From assembly GCA_902628815.1 (NCBI GenBank), contig CACOOK010000007.1, positions 1-43,343 of the forward strand: 43,343 nt of DNA, read 5' to 3'. A program made the position numbers and the translations under genes. The DNA comes from an uncultured Pelagibacteraceae bacterium. GTDB lineage: Bacteria > Pseudomonadota > Alphaproteobacteria > Pelagibacterales > Pelagibacteraceae. This document shows positions 1 through 8,786 of this stretch, in pieces. Position 1 is the first letter of the stretch. Every line of letters begins with the position of its first letter. The notes beneath the pieces were generated by a model that saw nothing but the letters and a program-made list of their open reading frames with translations, was not told where the DNA came from and ran no database searches.

Positions 1-353
1 AAAAAGCTGTAGCTGCTAAATTAGGTGGTGGATATGACACTATTCTTACTTTAGGAGCTGGTCTTGCAGGAGAAGCTGCTCTAAAAGCATTAGAGTCTGC
101 TGGTAAAGTTGGAAGCGTTAAACTTGGTACATTTGATATGTCGCCAGGTATGCTAAAAGCTGCTGCTGCTGGAAAAGTTGAGTTCTTAATTGACCAACAA
201 CAGTATCTACAAGGTTATTTACCTATAGCTATCTTTTCTCAATATATGAGATATGGAACAATGCCAGCTGGCGTTGTTATGACAGGACCTGGTTTTGTTA
301 CTCCTAACAATGCGAAGGACGTAATAAAATGGGCTGCTCAAGGTTATAGATAA
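1..353 (+). CDS. Sugar ABC transporter periplasmic binding protein (C-terminal part)
   Basis: The reading frame is open from the window edge (first complete codon at base 3) to TAA at 351-353, so only about the last 116 residues are present. It reads as the C-terminal lobe of an RbsB-like (Peripla_BP_4, CUT2) binding protein: a short strand-helix-strand with GTFDMSPGMLKAAAAGKV, then DQQQYLQGYLP and a late VTPNNA segment, all typical of ribose/fructose/inositol-type binding proteins. It would capture the substrate in the periplasm and pass it to the permease encoded next. The internal ATG at 138 is not the real start, because homology-like sequence continues upstream of it. The substrate cannot be read from this fragment; the downstream iolD suggests a cyclitol or sugar. 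Confidence 0.85.
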   Translation, partial: KAVAAKLGGGYDTILTLGAGLAGEAALKALESAGKVGSVKLGTFDMSPGMLKAAAAGKVEFLIDQQQYLQGYLPIAIFSQYMRYGTMPAGVVMTGPGFVTPNNAKDVIKWAAQGYR

Positions 354-364
354 GAACAATATTG

Positions 365-401
365 AAAAGGCCTAGTGATTATTCACTAGGCCTTTTTTTT
401 T
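365..401 (+). terminator. Rho-independent terminator/attenuator between binding protein and permease genes
   Basis: A perfect inverted repeat (arms 365-378 and 383-396, 4-base loop TTAT, core GGCCTAGTG/CACTAGGCC) runs into nine T residues (393-401). It lies 12 bases after the binding-protein stop and 13 bases before the permease ATG. No separate promoter is evident in the few remaining bases, so partial read-through is likely. That would give much more binding protein than membrane components, a common arrangement in ABC importers. Confidence 0.9.
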
Positions 402-414
402 AAGTTTTTTTTAT

Positions 415-1542
415 ATGTCTACAAAGTCTAAAAGTATTGAAACAAAAACTGATTTCAATCAGGATGAAAGACTCAAAAAAGTTTCCAAATTAAGATTATT
501 GTTAAATAGACCCGAACTTGGTGCTTTAGGTGGAGCAATACTAGTTTTCATATTCTTTGGTATCGTTGCCGGAGATACGGGGATGTTCAGTGCTTACGGA
601 GTTTTAAATTTTTTAGATGTTTCTGCAAATCTTGGAATAATAGCTATTGCAGCTGCAATGTTAATGATAGGTGGAGAATTTGATCTATCAATTGGATCGA
701 TGATAGGATTTGCAGGCATTTGTATAGCTATTCCAGCAATTTATTGGGGATGGCCATTATGGATGAGTATAATTTTTGCATTTTCAATGGCAGTTCTTGT
801 TGGATATTTTAACGGAATATTAGTGGTAAGGACAGGTCTACCATCATTTATTGTAACTCTTGCAATGCTTTTTATTTTAAGAGGAGCAACTTTAGCTATA
901 ACAAGATTGATTACTGGTCGAACTCAAGTTCCGGGCCTTAGAGTTTTAATAGAAGATGATCCATTAGCATGGATATTTGCAACTGATACATTTAAATGGG
1001 TTTTTACTTGGTTAGGTTCGATGAATCTGATTGCATTGAGAACTGATGGAACTCCACTTGCCACAGGAATTCCACCGTCTGTAATATGGTTCATAGCCTT
1101 AGCAATTATTACAACATGGATTTTAATGAAAACAAGATACGGAAATTGGATATTTGCATCTGGAGGGGATAAAAATGGCGCTAACAATGTTGGAGTACCA
1201 GTTGGTAGAGTAAAAATAAGTTTATTTATAGGTACTGCAGTTGCAGCAACCATTTTTGCTACTATTCAAGTTTTAGACGCTGGTTCAGCTGATACAATGC
1301 GTGGAACTTTAAAGGAGTTAGAAGCTATTGCGGCTGCAGTTGTTGGTGGTTGTTTATTAACTGGTGGATATGGTTCAGCTATAGGTGCAGCATTTGGAGC
1401 CTTGATATTTGGTACGGTTTCAATGGGAATATTTTATACCGATGTAGACACAGACTGGTTTAAAGTTTTTTTAGGAGCAATGATGTTGATTGCTGTAATC
1501 TTTAATAATTATATAAGAAGGAAGGTAACAGAGAGCAAATAA
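415..1542 (+). CDS. Sugar ABC transporter permease, RbsC/FrcC type
   Basis: This 375-residue integral membrane protein has about ten hydrophobic segments after a charged, cytoplasmic N-terminus of about 40 residues. Family hallmarks of BPD_transp_2 (CUT2) permeases are visible: [16 protein letters not shown] near residues 83-98, and near the C-terminus [18 protein letters not shown] followed by a final hydrophobic hairpin. An extra loop around residues 180-220 separates the middle helices, as in fructose-type permeases. It would form the homodimeric channel for the binding protein upstream. Its TAA overlaps the ATG of the ATPase gene by one base (TAATG), which suggests translational coupling. 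The start ATG at 415 follows the terminator closely. Confidence 0.93.
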   Translation: MSTKSKSIETKTDFNQDERLKKVSKLRLLLNRPELGALGGAILVFIFFGIVAGDTGMFSAYGVLNFLDVSANLGIIAIAAAMLMIGGEFDLSIGSMIGFAGICIAIPAIYWGWPLWMSIIFAFSMAVLVGYFNGILVVRTGLPSFIVTLAMLFILRGATLAITRLITGRTQVPGLRVLIEDDPLAWIFATDTFKWVFTWLGSMNLIALRTDGTPLATGIPPSVIWFIALAIITTWILMKTRYGNWIFASGGDKNGANNVGVPVGRVKISLFIGTAVAATIFATIQVLDAGSADTMRGTLKELEAIAAAVVGGCLLTGGYGSAIGAAFGALIFGTVSMGIFYTDVDTDWFKVFLGAMMLIAVIFNNYIRRKVTESK

Positions 1543-2336
1543 TGTCTGACTATTTAGTTCAATTTAATAATATTAGTAAATTTTTTGGAAAGGTTATTGC
1601 TTTGAAAGATGTAACAATGAAATTAAAAAAGGGTGAAATTATGTGTCTTCTTGGTGACAATGGTGCAGGCAAATCAACCTTGATAAAAACTTTGGCTGGA
1701 GTGTACAGACCCGATGAAGGTGAAATTATTGTCGAGGGGAAAAAAACAATATTTGATAGCCCAAAAGATGCATTGGATATGGGAATAGCTACTGTGTATC
1801 AAGATCTAGCTTTAGTTTCTTTAATGAGTGTAACAAGAAATTTTTTTATGGGAAGAGAACCCATGAAAGGTCCACCATTTTTTAAAACATTTGATATAGA
1901 AAAAGCAAATAAAATAGCAGCCGAGAGAATGGGGCAGATAGGTATTGATGTTAGAGATCCATCTCAGGCAGTCGGAACAATGTCGGGTGGCGAAAGACAG
2001 TGTTTAGCAATAAGTAGGGCTATATACTTTGGAGCAAAAGTTCTTGTTTTAGATGAGCCTACTTCTGCTCTAGGAGTTCACCAAGCTTCAGTTGTTTTAA
2101 AATATATAGTTAAAGCTGCTTCTCAGGGATTAGCAGTAATTTTAATAACACATAACGTTCATCATGCCTATCCAGTTGGAAATAGTTTTACAGTATTAAA
2201 TAGGGGAAAAAGTTTAGGCACATATGAAAAAAAAGATATTTCTAGAGAAAAACTTTTAAGTATGATGGCAGGTGGAGAAGAATTAAATAAATTAGAGGTA
2301 GAGCTTCGAGAAATGAATAGATCTCCAACTAATTAA
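1542..2336 (+). CDS. Sugar ABC transporter ATP-binding protein, single domain (FrcA type)
   Basis: This 264-residue ATPase energises the importer. Walker A GDNGAGKS lies at residues 38-45, the Q-loop near VYQDLAL (86-92), the signature MSGGE at 147-151, Walker B VLVLDEP at 167-173 and the H-loop ITHN near residue 205. Ribose-type importers usually have a tandem two-domain ATPase of about 500 residues (RbsA). This one has a single domain, as in the FrcA fructose importers of rhizobia, so it should act as a homodimer. It overlaps the permease and the ROK kinase genes by one base on each side, so the three genes are probably one translationally coupled unit. Confidence 0.93.
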   Translation: MSDYLVQFNNISKFFGKVIALKDVTMKLKKGEIMCLLGDNGAGKSTLIKTLAGVYRPDEGEIIVEGKKTIFDSPKDALDMGIATVYQDLALVSLMSVTRNFFMGREPMKGPPFFKTFDIEKANKIAAERMGQIGIDVRDPSQAVGTMSGGERQCLAISRAIYFGAKVLVLDEPTSALGVHQASVVLKYIVKAASQGLAVILITHNVHHAYPVGNSFTVLNRGKSLGTYEKKDISREKLLSMMAGGEELNKLEVELREMNRSPTN

Positions 2337-3235
2337 TGCAAATAGGAATTGATTTAGGCGCAACTAAAGTAGAGTACGTTCTTCTAGATAATGATAATAT
2401 AGAATTAAAAAGAGACAGAGTTCAAACACCTAAAGATTATGAAAAGACAATAATTACAATAACTGAAATCGTAAAGAAATTAGAAAAAAATTCGGGTAAA
2501 TTTAATGTAGGTATATGTCATCCTGGAGCAGTAGATAAGACGACAGGGTTAATTAAAAATGCACATAATTCTCAGTGGTTAAATAAAAGAAATCTAATAA
2601 AAGATTTGAAATTAAAAATGGATAATAATTTTTTTTCCGAGAATGATGCCAATTGTTTTTGTCTATCAGAGGCTTTTGATGGATCAGCTAGCCATTATGA
2701 AACTGTATTTGGCATTATATTGGGATCAGGGTGTGGTGGTGGATTAGTAATAAATAAAAAGATAATATCTGGGGCAAATGGTTTAGGAGGAGAATGGAGC
2801 TTAAATCAAATGCCACTTACAAATACACCAAACTTAAAATCAAATAAAATATTAGATTTTTCAAATAGATTAGAAGGTTATCTATCTGGCAAATCAATAG
2901 AAAAAAGATTTAATGAAAAATTTAATGAGAACATTTCAGCAAAAGAAATTTTTAGCAGATATAGAAAAAAGGATTCAAACTCCATTTTATTTATAAATGA
3001 GTATAAGGATATTTTAGCAAGATGCTTGGTATTAATAGTAACAACTCTTGATCCAGATGCAATTGTTTTTGGTGGTGGAATTTCTAATGAAATAGATTTT
3101 TTAGATCAAATTAAAAAAAAAACATCATCATTTATAAATGAGCCTAATCTTAAAACAGTATTTTTAAAACCAAAGTACGGAGACGCAAGTGGAGTAAGGG
3201 GTGCTGCTATTTTGAGTAGGCAAAGTTCTATTTAA
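2336..3235 (+). CDS. ROK family sugar kinase (fructokinase-like), zinc site absent
   Basis: A 299-residue ROK-fold sugar kinase, probably phosphorylating the sugar or sugar acid brought in by the transporter it overlaps. The phosphate-1 loop DLGATK is at residues 6-11, the catalytic Asp is D104 in SENDANCF, a glycine-rich loop LGSGCGGGLV is at 129-138, and DPDAIVFGGG is the adenosine-site motif. Typical ROK kinases bind zinc through a His after the GE(W/I)G motif and a CxCGxxGC motif. Here GGEWSLN (151-157) lacks the His, and the following region (about 161-180) has no cysteine although E180 and YLSG are kept. The overall layout is closest to Mak-type fructokinases. The substrate is not determinable from sequence alone. 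Confidence 0.88.
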   Translation: MQIGIDLGATKVEYVLLDNDNIELKRDRVQTPKDYEKTIITITEIVKKLEKNSGKFNVGICHPGAVDKTTGLIKNAHNSQWLNKRNLIKDLKLKMDNNFFSENDANCFCLSEAFDGSASHYETVFGIILGSGCGGGLVINKKIISGANGLGGEWSLNQMPLTNTPNLKSNKILDFSNRLEGYLSGKSIEKRFNEKFNENISAKEIFSRYRKKDSNSILFINEYKDILARCLVLIVTTLDPDAIVFGGGISNEIDFLDQIKKKTSSFINEPNLKTVFLKPKYGDASGVRGAAILSRQSSI

Positions 3236-4385
3236 GTATTGAATTAATCTCTTTATTTGAAAATGGCTTTGGTTTTTCACATTTAATAGAAATTCTTTGT
3301 TTTTTATTGTTTCTTGCAGACAAATGAATTGCCTCTATAATATTTAGCACATGAAGAGATAAATTTCCGTTACATCTATGTGTTTTCTTGTTTTGGATTG
3401 AATATATCATCTCCGATAATCCAACACCTCTATAATTTGCGTTAGTAGGGGACTCATTTGCTCTAGAACTTTGGGTTCTTATATTAATCTTTCCTAATGA
3501 CATTTTGTTTGTTTGATGGTCCTTCCATGAACTACCTAATTTTTTACTGATTAAAACTGATCCACCAAACATATTTGGATCTGGGACTATCATAGAACCA
3601 TTGTCTCCGTAAAGCTCTATGTGGTTCCTTAGATGAGAAATAACATCAAAAGATAAAGTTAATCTAATTATTGTGCCATTATGAAATTTTATAGTAGAAA
3701 AGTAAGTTGTAGGACACTCCACTTTAAATTTTTTACCCTTTTTTGGTCCTATACCGATAGTTCGATTGTTTACCCCTTTTGAGCTTATACTTGTAACTTC
3801 TTTAGCTGGACCTAATAAATTTACTAAAGCAGTTAAATAATACGGACCCATATCTATAACTGGTCCTCCTCCTTTTTTAGCAAACCAAGGCTCTGGGTTA
3901 GGATGATAGGATTGTATTCCTGGATAGGCAAATATTCCTGTACCAAACTTCACTTTACCTATTACTTTTTTGTCTAAAAGTTCTCTTGCTTTTTGATTGC
4001 CTCCACCTAAAAAAGTATCAGGAGCATTCCCTATAAAAAGTTTTTTTCTTTTTGCTATTTTTATAAGTTCTTTCCCATCTTTAAATGAAACTGCTAATGG
4101 CTTTTCAGAATAAACGTGTTTACCATTAAGTAATGATTTTTTAGCTATTAAATAATGTGCATTAGGTATCGTTAAGTTTAGAATAACTTGAATTTCTTTA
4201 TCTTTAAGTAATTCATTAACCGATGCTGAACTTATCTTATAAGTTTTTGCACACTTTTGAGCTGCAAATTTGTTAATATCAGCACATTTAATTATCTTAA
4301 AATTATTGAAATATTTATGTGCCCTAAAATAAGTTTCAGCTATATGACCGCAGCCAATTAGGCCGACTTTATAAACTTTTCCCAT
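3228..4385 (-). CDS. Gfo/Idh/MocA family oxidoreductase
   Basis: A 385-residue NAD(P)-dependent oxidoreductase of the family that includes inositol 2-dehydrogenase. The N-terminal Rossmann motif VGLIGCGHIAETY is at residues 7-19, the EKP motif (SEKPLAV) lies near residues 94-100, and the C-terminal domain starts near residue 125. At the substrate site DMGPYYLTAL has Tyr where many family members have the catalytic His of D-x-G-x-H, so the substrate may differ from inositol. It is downstream of iolD on the same strand (8-base gap), which suggests that it makes or reduces a keto intermediate. Its 3' end overlaps the convergent kinase gene by 8 bases. Confidence 0.88.
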   Translation of the reverse strand: MGKVYKVGLIGCGHIAETYFRAHKYFNNFKIIKCADINKFAAQKCAKTYKISSASVNELLKDKEIQVILNLTIPNAHYLIAKKSLLNGKHVYSEKPLAVSFKDGKELIKIAKRKKLFIGNAPDTFLGGGNQKARELLDKKVIGKVKFGTGIFAYPGIQSYHPNPEPWFAKKGGGPVIDMGPYYLTALVNLLGPAKEVTSISSKGVNNRTIGIGPKKGKKFKVECPTTYFSTIKFHNGTIIRLTLSFDVISHLRNHIELYGDNGSMIVPDPNMFGGSVLISKKLGSSWKDHQTNKMSLGKINIRTQSSRANESPTNANYRGVGLSEMIYSIQNKKTHRCNGNLSLHVLNIIEAIHLSARNNKKQRISIKCEKPKPFSNKEINSILK

Positions 4386-4393
4386 TAAAAAGT

Positions 4394-6238
4394 TTATACA
4401 CCTTTTCTTTGTTTTTTCTTCCCTTCTAGGTGTTCTTTTAGGGCTCTTTTATTTTCTGTAGTTGTTGGCAATGAAAGAGTGGGGCTTTCCCAATATGCAG
4501 AGCCTTCTAGCCATTGATAACCATCTGTATGAATACTTATAACATATGTTTTTTTTGATTTTTTTGCTCTTTTAAAAGCCTCTTCCAATTCAGATATTGA
4601 ATTAACTTGTTCTCCATCTGCTCCCATACTTTTTGCGTGTGACGCAAAATCAACTGGAACAAGATTAGGTGTTTTTGAACTTTTTAATAAACAATTAAAT
4701 TCTTTTCCACCTTTATACAATTGAAGTCGATTAATGACTGCATGACCTCCATTATCGCAAACTATTATAATTAATTTATTATTAGTAATTACCGAGCTGT
4801 ATATATCTGAGTTATAAAGCAGGTATGAACCATCCCCTACAAAAGCTATAATTTCTTTATTTGGATTTGCCATTTTTATTCCTAACGCTCCCGAAATTTC
4901 ATAGCTCATACAACTAAAACCCCATTCAGTTTCATGGGTATTTAATTCTCTAGGTCTCCAAACTTGTAATACCTCACCAACTAAACCACCCGCAGCAGTC
5001 ACTGCTATATCCGATGGATCAGAATTTCTATAAATTGCACCAACTGCGTGAGCATAACTTGGTAATTTTTGATTGGTTGGACCGCTTTCTTTGTCAACAT
5101 ATTCATTCCAACTTTTTAATTCTGATTGAGCTTTTTTATTCCAACTATCATCTACTTTCCAACTTCCGAGAGCTAGAGATAGTTCTGATAATGAAACTTT
5201 TGCATCACCAACTATAGCCTGGGCCATATGTTTATTTGCATCAAATCTTGATGCATTTATAGAAACGAGCTTGAAGTTTGGGTTCTCAAAATTTGCCCAG
5301 GATCCTGTAGTGAAATCTGCTAGTTTTGTTCCTACAGCAATTGCTAAATCTGTTTTTTTTGCCATGTTATTTGCTGCTTTTCCACCAAGACCACCAATTG
5401 GACCTAAAAAATGAGAATGATCTCTTTTCATAGTAGAATACCCCATAACAGTTTGTGTTACAGGTATATTATGTTTTTTTGCAAAGTCAGATAATTCATC
5501 CATTGCATCAGAGTAAAAAACTCCACCTCCAGAAATTATTATTGGATTTTTAGAAGATTTAATAACTTCTACCGCTTTTTTTATTTGATAATCATCTGGT
5601 CGTGGTCGCCTAATTGAATGTATTCTCTCCTTGAAAAAATCCTCTGGATAATCAAATACTTCACCTTGAACATCTTGGCTTAAAGAAATACAGGCAGGAC
5701 CACAATCTGCAGGATCAAGCATTACTTCGATTGCTTGTGGTAAAGTAGAAATTATTTGTTCAGGACGAGTAATTCTATCAAAATATCTAACAACAGGTTT
5801 AAATCCGTCATTTTGTGTTACGCCAGGATTATTAAAATGTTCAACTTGTTGTAATACTGGATCAGGCATTCTATTTGCAAATGTATCTCCAGGTAAAAAT
5901 AATATTGGAAGTCTATTGCTCATTGCTACTGCTGCGGCTGTAATCATATTTGTAGAACCAGGTCCAACTGAGCTGGTTGCAATAAAGATTTGCTTTCTTC
6001 TTTTCGCTCTTGAATAAGCTATTCCTGTAAGAGCCATATTTTGTTCATGGTGACCTCTCCAAGTTGGTAGGTCTTTTTGATTTTCTTGAAGGGCTTGACC
6101 TAAGCATGCTACATTTCCATGTCCAAAAATTCCAAACGCACCTGGAAATAATGCTTCTTTCTTTCCATTGATTAAAATTTTTTGTTTTGTAAGGAATTTA
6201 ACTAATGCGTGAGCACAAGTAAGTTGAATGTTTTTCAT
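4394..6238 (-). CDS. iolD: TPP-dependent 3D-(3,5/4)-trihydroxycyclohexane-1,2-dione hydrolase (IolD-like)
   Basis: A 614-residue thiamine-diphosphate enzyme, close to the usual IolD length of about 620-640. In inositol catabolism IolD opens the cyclohexanedione ring to give 5-deoxy-glucuronate. Family-specific stretches are clear: GIFGHGNVACLG (36-47), LPTWRGHHEQNMA (57-69) with the TPP-activating Glu65, a TSSVGPGSTNM segment, RMPDPVLQQVEHF and YFDRITRPEQ. The C-terminal TPP motif GDGSY...CDN lies near residues 465-495. These fit IolD much better than acetolactate synthase. It begins a two-gene minus-strand unit with the Gfo/Idh gene and diverges from the aldehyde dehydrogenase gene across a 56-base spacer. 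Confidence 0.9.
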   Translation of the reverse strand: MKNIQLTCAHALVKFLTKQKILINGKKEALFPGAFGIFGHGNVACLGQALQENQKDLPTWRGHHEQNMALTGIAYSRAKRRKQIFIATSSVGPGSTNMITAAAVAMSNRLPILFLPGDTFANRMPDPVLQQVEHFNNPGVTQNDGFKPVVRYFDRITRPEQIISTLPQAIEVMLDPADCGPACISLSQDVQGEVFDYPEDFFKERIHSIRRPRPDDYQIKKAVEVIKSSKNPIIISGGGVFYSDAMDELSDFAKKHNIPVTQTVMGYSTMKRDHSHFLGPIGGLGGKAANNMAKKTDLAIAVGTKLADFTTGSWANFENPNFKLVSINASRFDANKHMAQAIVGDAKVSLSELSLALGSWKVDDSWNKKAQSELKSWNEYVDKESGPTNQKLPSYAHAVGAIYRNSDPSDIAVTAAGGLVGEVLQVWRPRELNTHETEWGFSCMSYEISGALGIKMANPNKEIIAFVGDGSYLLYNSDIYSSVITNNKLIIIVCDNGGHAVINRLQLYKGGKEFNCLLKSSKTPNLVPVDFASHAKSMGADGEQVNSISELEEAFKRAKKSKKTYVISIHTDGYQWLEGSAYWESPTLSLPTTTENKRALKEHLEGKKKQRKGV

Positions 6239-6294
6239 AAATTCTTTATAAGATAGATAATTAACTTAATATATTCAATATTTATATATAATTT
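6239..6294. promoter_or_regulatory. Divergent promoter region between iolD and aldehyde dehydrogenase genes
   Basis: This 56-base spacer, almost purely A+T, must hold promoters for both the minus-strand iolD unit and the plus-strand dehydrogenase/aldolase unit. It includes an 11-base AT palindrome (6271-6281) that could be an operator or chance. On the minus strand a TTGAAT hexamer with a 17-base spacer to TATCTT is a possible promoter. No regulator gene is present nearby in the window. Confidence 0.45.
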
Positions 6295-7740
6295 ATGTAC
6301 GAGAAATTTGGTCAGTTTATTGACGGTAAATGGCAACAATCATCAAGTGGAGAAACTTATAAAGTAATAAATCCTGCCACCGAAGAAATTATCGGTAAAG
6401 CGTCGAAGGCAAATAGTAAAGATATTCAAAAAGCTCTGAAGTCTGCAGAAAAAGGTTTAGAAATTTGGAGAAACACTTCGCCTTGGGAAAGATCAAAAAT
6501 AATAAGAAAAATTTCTGAATTAATGAGAAAAAAAGTAGATACGTTATCGAAATGGCTTACACTAGAAGTCGGGAAGCCTTTATCTGAAGGTGCTGGAGAA
6601 GTTGGCGGAGCAGCTGATATATTTGAATGGAACTCAGAAGAAACAAAAAGAATTTTTGGTGAAATAAATCAAAGTCGATTTCCAAATACAAAAATACATG
6701 TAATTTATCAGCCTGTTGGTGTGGTAGCTGCATTAGTCCCATGGAATTTTCCAGTTATTTTGGCATCAAGAAAGATTTCTACTGCTTTAGCTGCTGGATG
6801 TTCAGTTATAGTAAAACCCGACGTAATTACCCCAGGAAGTGTAATGGAGATAGTTGACATATGTAAAGAGGCGGGTGTTCCACCAGGTGTTGTAAATTTA
6901 TTATCAGGAGATCCAGCAGCAATTTCATCTGAGTTAATTCAATCAGATATTATAAAAAAAATATCTATTACTGGGTCAACCAGAGTTGGTAAGCTTATTT
7001 TAAAGCAAGCTGCGGATAAAGTACAAAGAGTAACAATGGAATTAAGTGGTCACTCTCCATTCATTGTTTTTGATGACGTTGATTTAAATAAAGTAACAGA
7101 TATGGCTATAACAGCTAAATTTAGAAATAATGGTCAAGTTTGTATATCACCAAACAGATTTTATATTCATGAGAAGAAAAAAGATGAATTTGCTGACTTA
7201 ATGGTACAAAAAACAAAAAAATTAAAAATGGGCAACGGTATGGATAAAGATACTTTACTTGGACCTTTGTGTACAAAAGAAAGGCTAGAGGGCGTTGAAA
7301 AATTAGTTGAAACGACAAAAAAGGAAGGTGGAAAAGTTCTCTTAGGAGGCAAAAGAGCTGCTAACTTCAATAAAGGTTATTACTACGAACCAACTATTTT
7401 TGATAATATTCAAGATAATTTTACAGTCATGAAAGAGGAACCATTTGGTCCAATAGTTCCTATTTTATCTTTTAAAGATTTTGATGAAGTAATGAAGAGA
7501 GCTAATGATAACGACTTAGGTCTAGCAAGCTACGTGTATACAACTGATTTAAAAAAAGCAAATCAAGCATCAGAAAAATTAGAAACCGGCTGTGTCGCTG
7601 TTAATACCCCGGTTGTGGCAGTAGCAGAGGCCCCATTTGGAGGAATTAAACAAACAGGTTACGGAAGAGAAGGTGGGTCTATGGCTATTAAAGATTATTT
7701 GAATATAAAATATACTCACTTTGGTATTTCATACGAATGA
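6295..7740 (+). CDS. NAD(P)-dependent aldehyde dehydrogenase (succinate-semialdehyde/GabD-like)
   Basis: A full-length 481-residue ALDH-superfamily enzyme that oxidises an aldehyde to its acid. Seen motifs: PWNFP (149-153), the cofactor loop GSTRVGK (227-233), the general base Glu249 in MELSGHSP, the nucleophile Cys283 in NNGQVCISP, and EEPFGP further on. The N-terminus FIDGKW and INPATEE is typical of GabD-like enzymes rather than of CoA-acylating MmsA/IolA, so it is not the classical last enzyme of inositol breakdown. Its stop overlaps the aldolase start by four bases (ATGA), which suggests that it oxidises the aldehyde released by that aldolase. Exact substrate unknown. Confidence 0.92.
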   Translation: MYEKFGQFIDGKWQQSSSGETYKVINPATEEIIGKASKANSKDIQKALKSAEKGLEIWRNTSPWERSKIIRKISELMRKKVDTLSKWLTLEVGKPLSEGAGEVGGAADIFEWNSEETKRIFGEINQSRFPNTKIHVIYQPVGVVAALVPWNFPVILASRKISTALAAGCSVIVKPDVITPGSVMEIVDICKEAGVPPGVVNLLSGDPAAISSELIQSDIIKKISITGSTRVGKLILKQAADKVQRVTMELSGHSPFIVFDDVDLNKVTDMAITAKFRNNGQVCISPNRFYIHEKKKDEFADLMVQKTKKLKMGNGMDKDTLLGPLCTKERLEGVEKLVETTKKEGGKVLLGGKRAANFNKGYYYEPTIFDNIQDNFTVMKEEPFGPIVPILSFKDFDEVMKRANDNDLGLASYVYTTDLKKANQASEKLETGCVAVNTPVVAVAEAPFGGIKQTGYGREGGSMAIKDYLNIKYTHFGISYE

Positions 7741-8528
7741 GAAAGAATAGATTAAAAGAGATTTTCAAATCTGGTAAATCTGCTGTTAATGGGTGGCTTC
7801 AAATACCGAATTCATTTACAGCAGAATTAATGGCTAATCAAAATTGGGATTCTTTAACTTTAGATATGCAACATGGTGTTATTGATTATCCTAATGCAGT
7901 AGGAATGCTTCAAGCAATATCTACAACTGAGGTAGTTCCAATGGCTAGAGTTAACTGGAATGAGCCAGGACAAATTATGAAAATTCTTGATGCAGGTGCA
8001 TATGGTATTATTTGTCCGATGGTAAGTAACAAAAAAGAAGCAGAAAACTTTGTAAAGGCATGTATGTACCCACCTAAAGGGTATAGAAGTTATGGACCTA
8101 TAAGAGGTTTAGTTTATGGAGGGTCTGACTATGCAGATGAAGCTAATAATGAAATTTTAAAATTTGCCATGATTGAAACAAAAGAATCTTTAGAAAATTT
8201 AGATGAAATTATGAAAACACCTGGTCTTGATGGAATTTATATTGGTCCTGCTGACTTAAGTTTAGCTATAGGACAGAAACCTAGTTTCGATAAACCAGAG
8301 GGAGATCCTGTTTATGATGTAATAATGAAGATTTTAGAGCACGCTAAAAAAAATAATATAGTGGCAGGTATTCAAAATGGAAAACCTGAATATGCGGAAA
8401 AAATGATTAACAAAGGATTTCAGCTAGTAACTATCGGTTCTGATCAAAGGTATATGACGGCTGCAGCCAAAGAGGCCCTGAGTAAGTTAAAAAAGGATCA
8501 AACAAAAGATTCTGGAAAAGGTTATTGA
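7737..8528 (+). CDS. HpcH/HpaI family class II aldolase
   Basis: A 263-residue metal-dependent aldolase of the HpcH/HpaI family, which cleaves 2-keto-3-deoxy or 4-hydroxy-2-oxo acids into pyruvate plus an aldehyde. Catalytic and metal-site positions can be seen: His46 in LDMQHGVIDY, Arg71 in PMARVNW, Glu147 in AMIETKE and Asp173 in IGPADLS. The motif GAYGIICPMV (87-96) is the phosphate/carboxylate-binding turn. Length matches the family (about 255-265). Translational overlap with the aldehyde dehydrogenase makes an aldolase-dehydrogenase pair likely. It replaces the IolJ class II aldolase one would expect beside IolD. Confidence 0.92.
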   Translation: MRKNRLKEIFKSGKSAVNGWLQIPNSFTAELMANQNWDSLTLDMQHGVIDYPNAVGMLQAISTTEVVPMARVNWNEPGQIMKILDAGAYGIICPMVSNKKEAENFVKACMYPPKGYRSYGPIRGLVYGGSDYADEANNEILKFAMIETKESLENLDEIMKTPGLDGIYIGPADLSLAIGQKPSFDKPEGDPVYDVIMKILEHAKKNNIVAGIQNGKPEYAEKMINKGFQLVTIGSDQRYMTAAAKEALSKLKKDQTKDSGKGY

Positions 8529-8537
8529 TCAAAATTG

Positions 8538-8786
8538 ATGAATTACTATGTTTATATGCTCAAATCCAAGGGCTATAAATCAGTTACATATGTCGGATGT
8601 ACTAATAATATGGATATAAGATTAAAACTTCATAATAGCGGTAAAGGAGCAAAATTTACACGAGGCAGAAGGTGGAAAATAATTTATAAAGAAAGATTTA
8701 AATCAAAAAAAGAGGCATTATCAAGAGAATATTATATAAAACATAATAAAACTGAGAGAAACAAAATAAAGAAAAGATATTCATGA
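8538..8786 (+). CDS. Small GIY-YIG nuclease domain protein (YhbQ/UPF0213-like)
   Basis: An 82-residue protein that is essentially a single GIY-YIG nuclease domain: YYVYML at the N-terminus (the GIY position), TYVGCTNN (the YIG position), a conserved Arg in the following helix (IRLKLHN), a KFTRGR turn, and Glu in EALSREYYIK. I chose ATG at 8538; a TTG three bases earlier is possible but less likely. Single-domain members such as YhbQ are proposed to act on DNA or recombination intermediates. The gene lies 9 bases after the aldolase stop and overlaps the glycosyltransferase start by four bases, so it sits at the left edge of the accessory glycan cassette. Confidence 0.88.
   Translation: MNYYVYMLKSKGYKSVTYVGCTNNMDIRLKLHNSGKGAKFTRGRRWKIIYKERFKSKKEALSREYYIKHNKTERNKIKKRYS

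Noticed and set aside
924-1253. Minus-strand 109-codon open frame inside the permease gene
   Set aside because: It lies wholly opposite a well-supported membrane protein gene, and its protein shows no motif; it is a shadow frame. The same holds for the opposite-strand frames in the aldehyde dehydrogenase, recG, gyrA and uvrA genes.
6271-6281. Operator palindrome in the iolD/aldehyde dehydrogenase spacer
   Set aside because: An 11-base A/T palindrome is expected by chance in DNA of this composition and no regulator gene is nearby; kept only as a remark.
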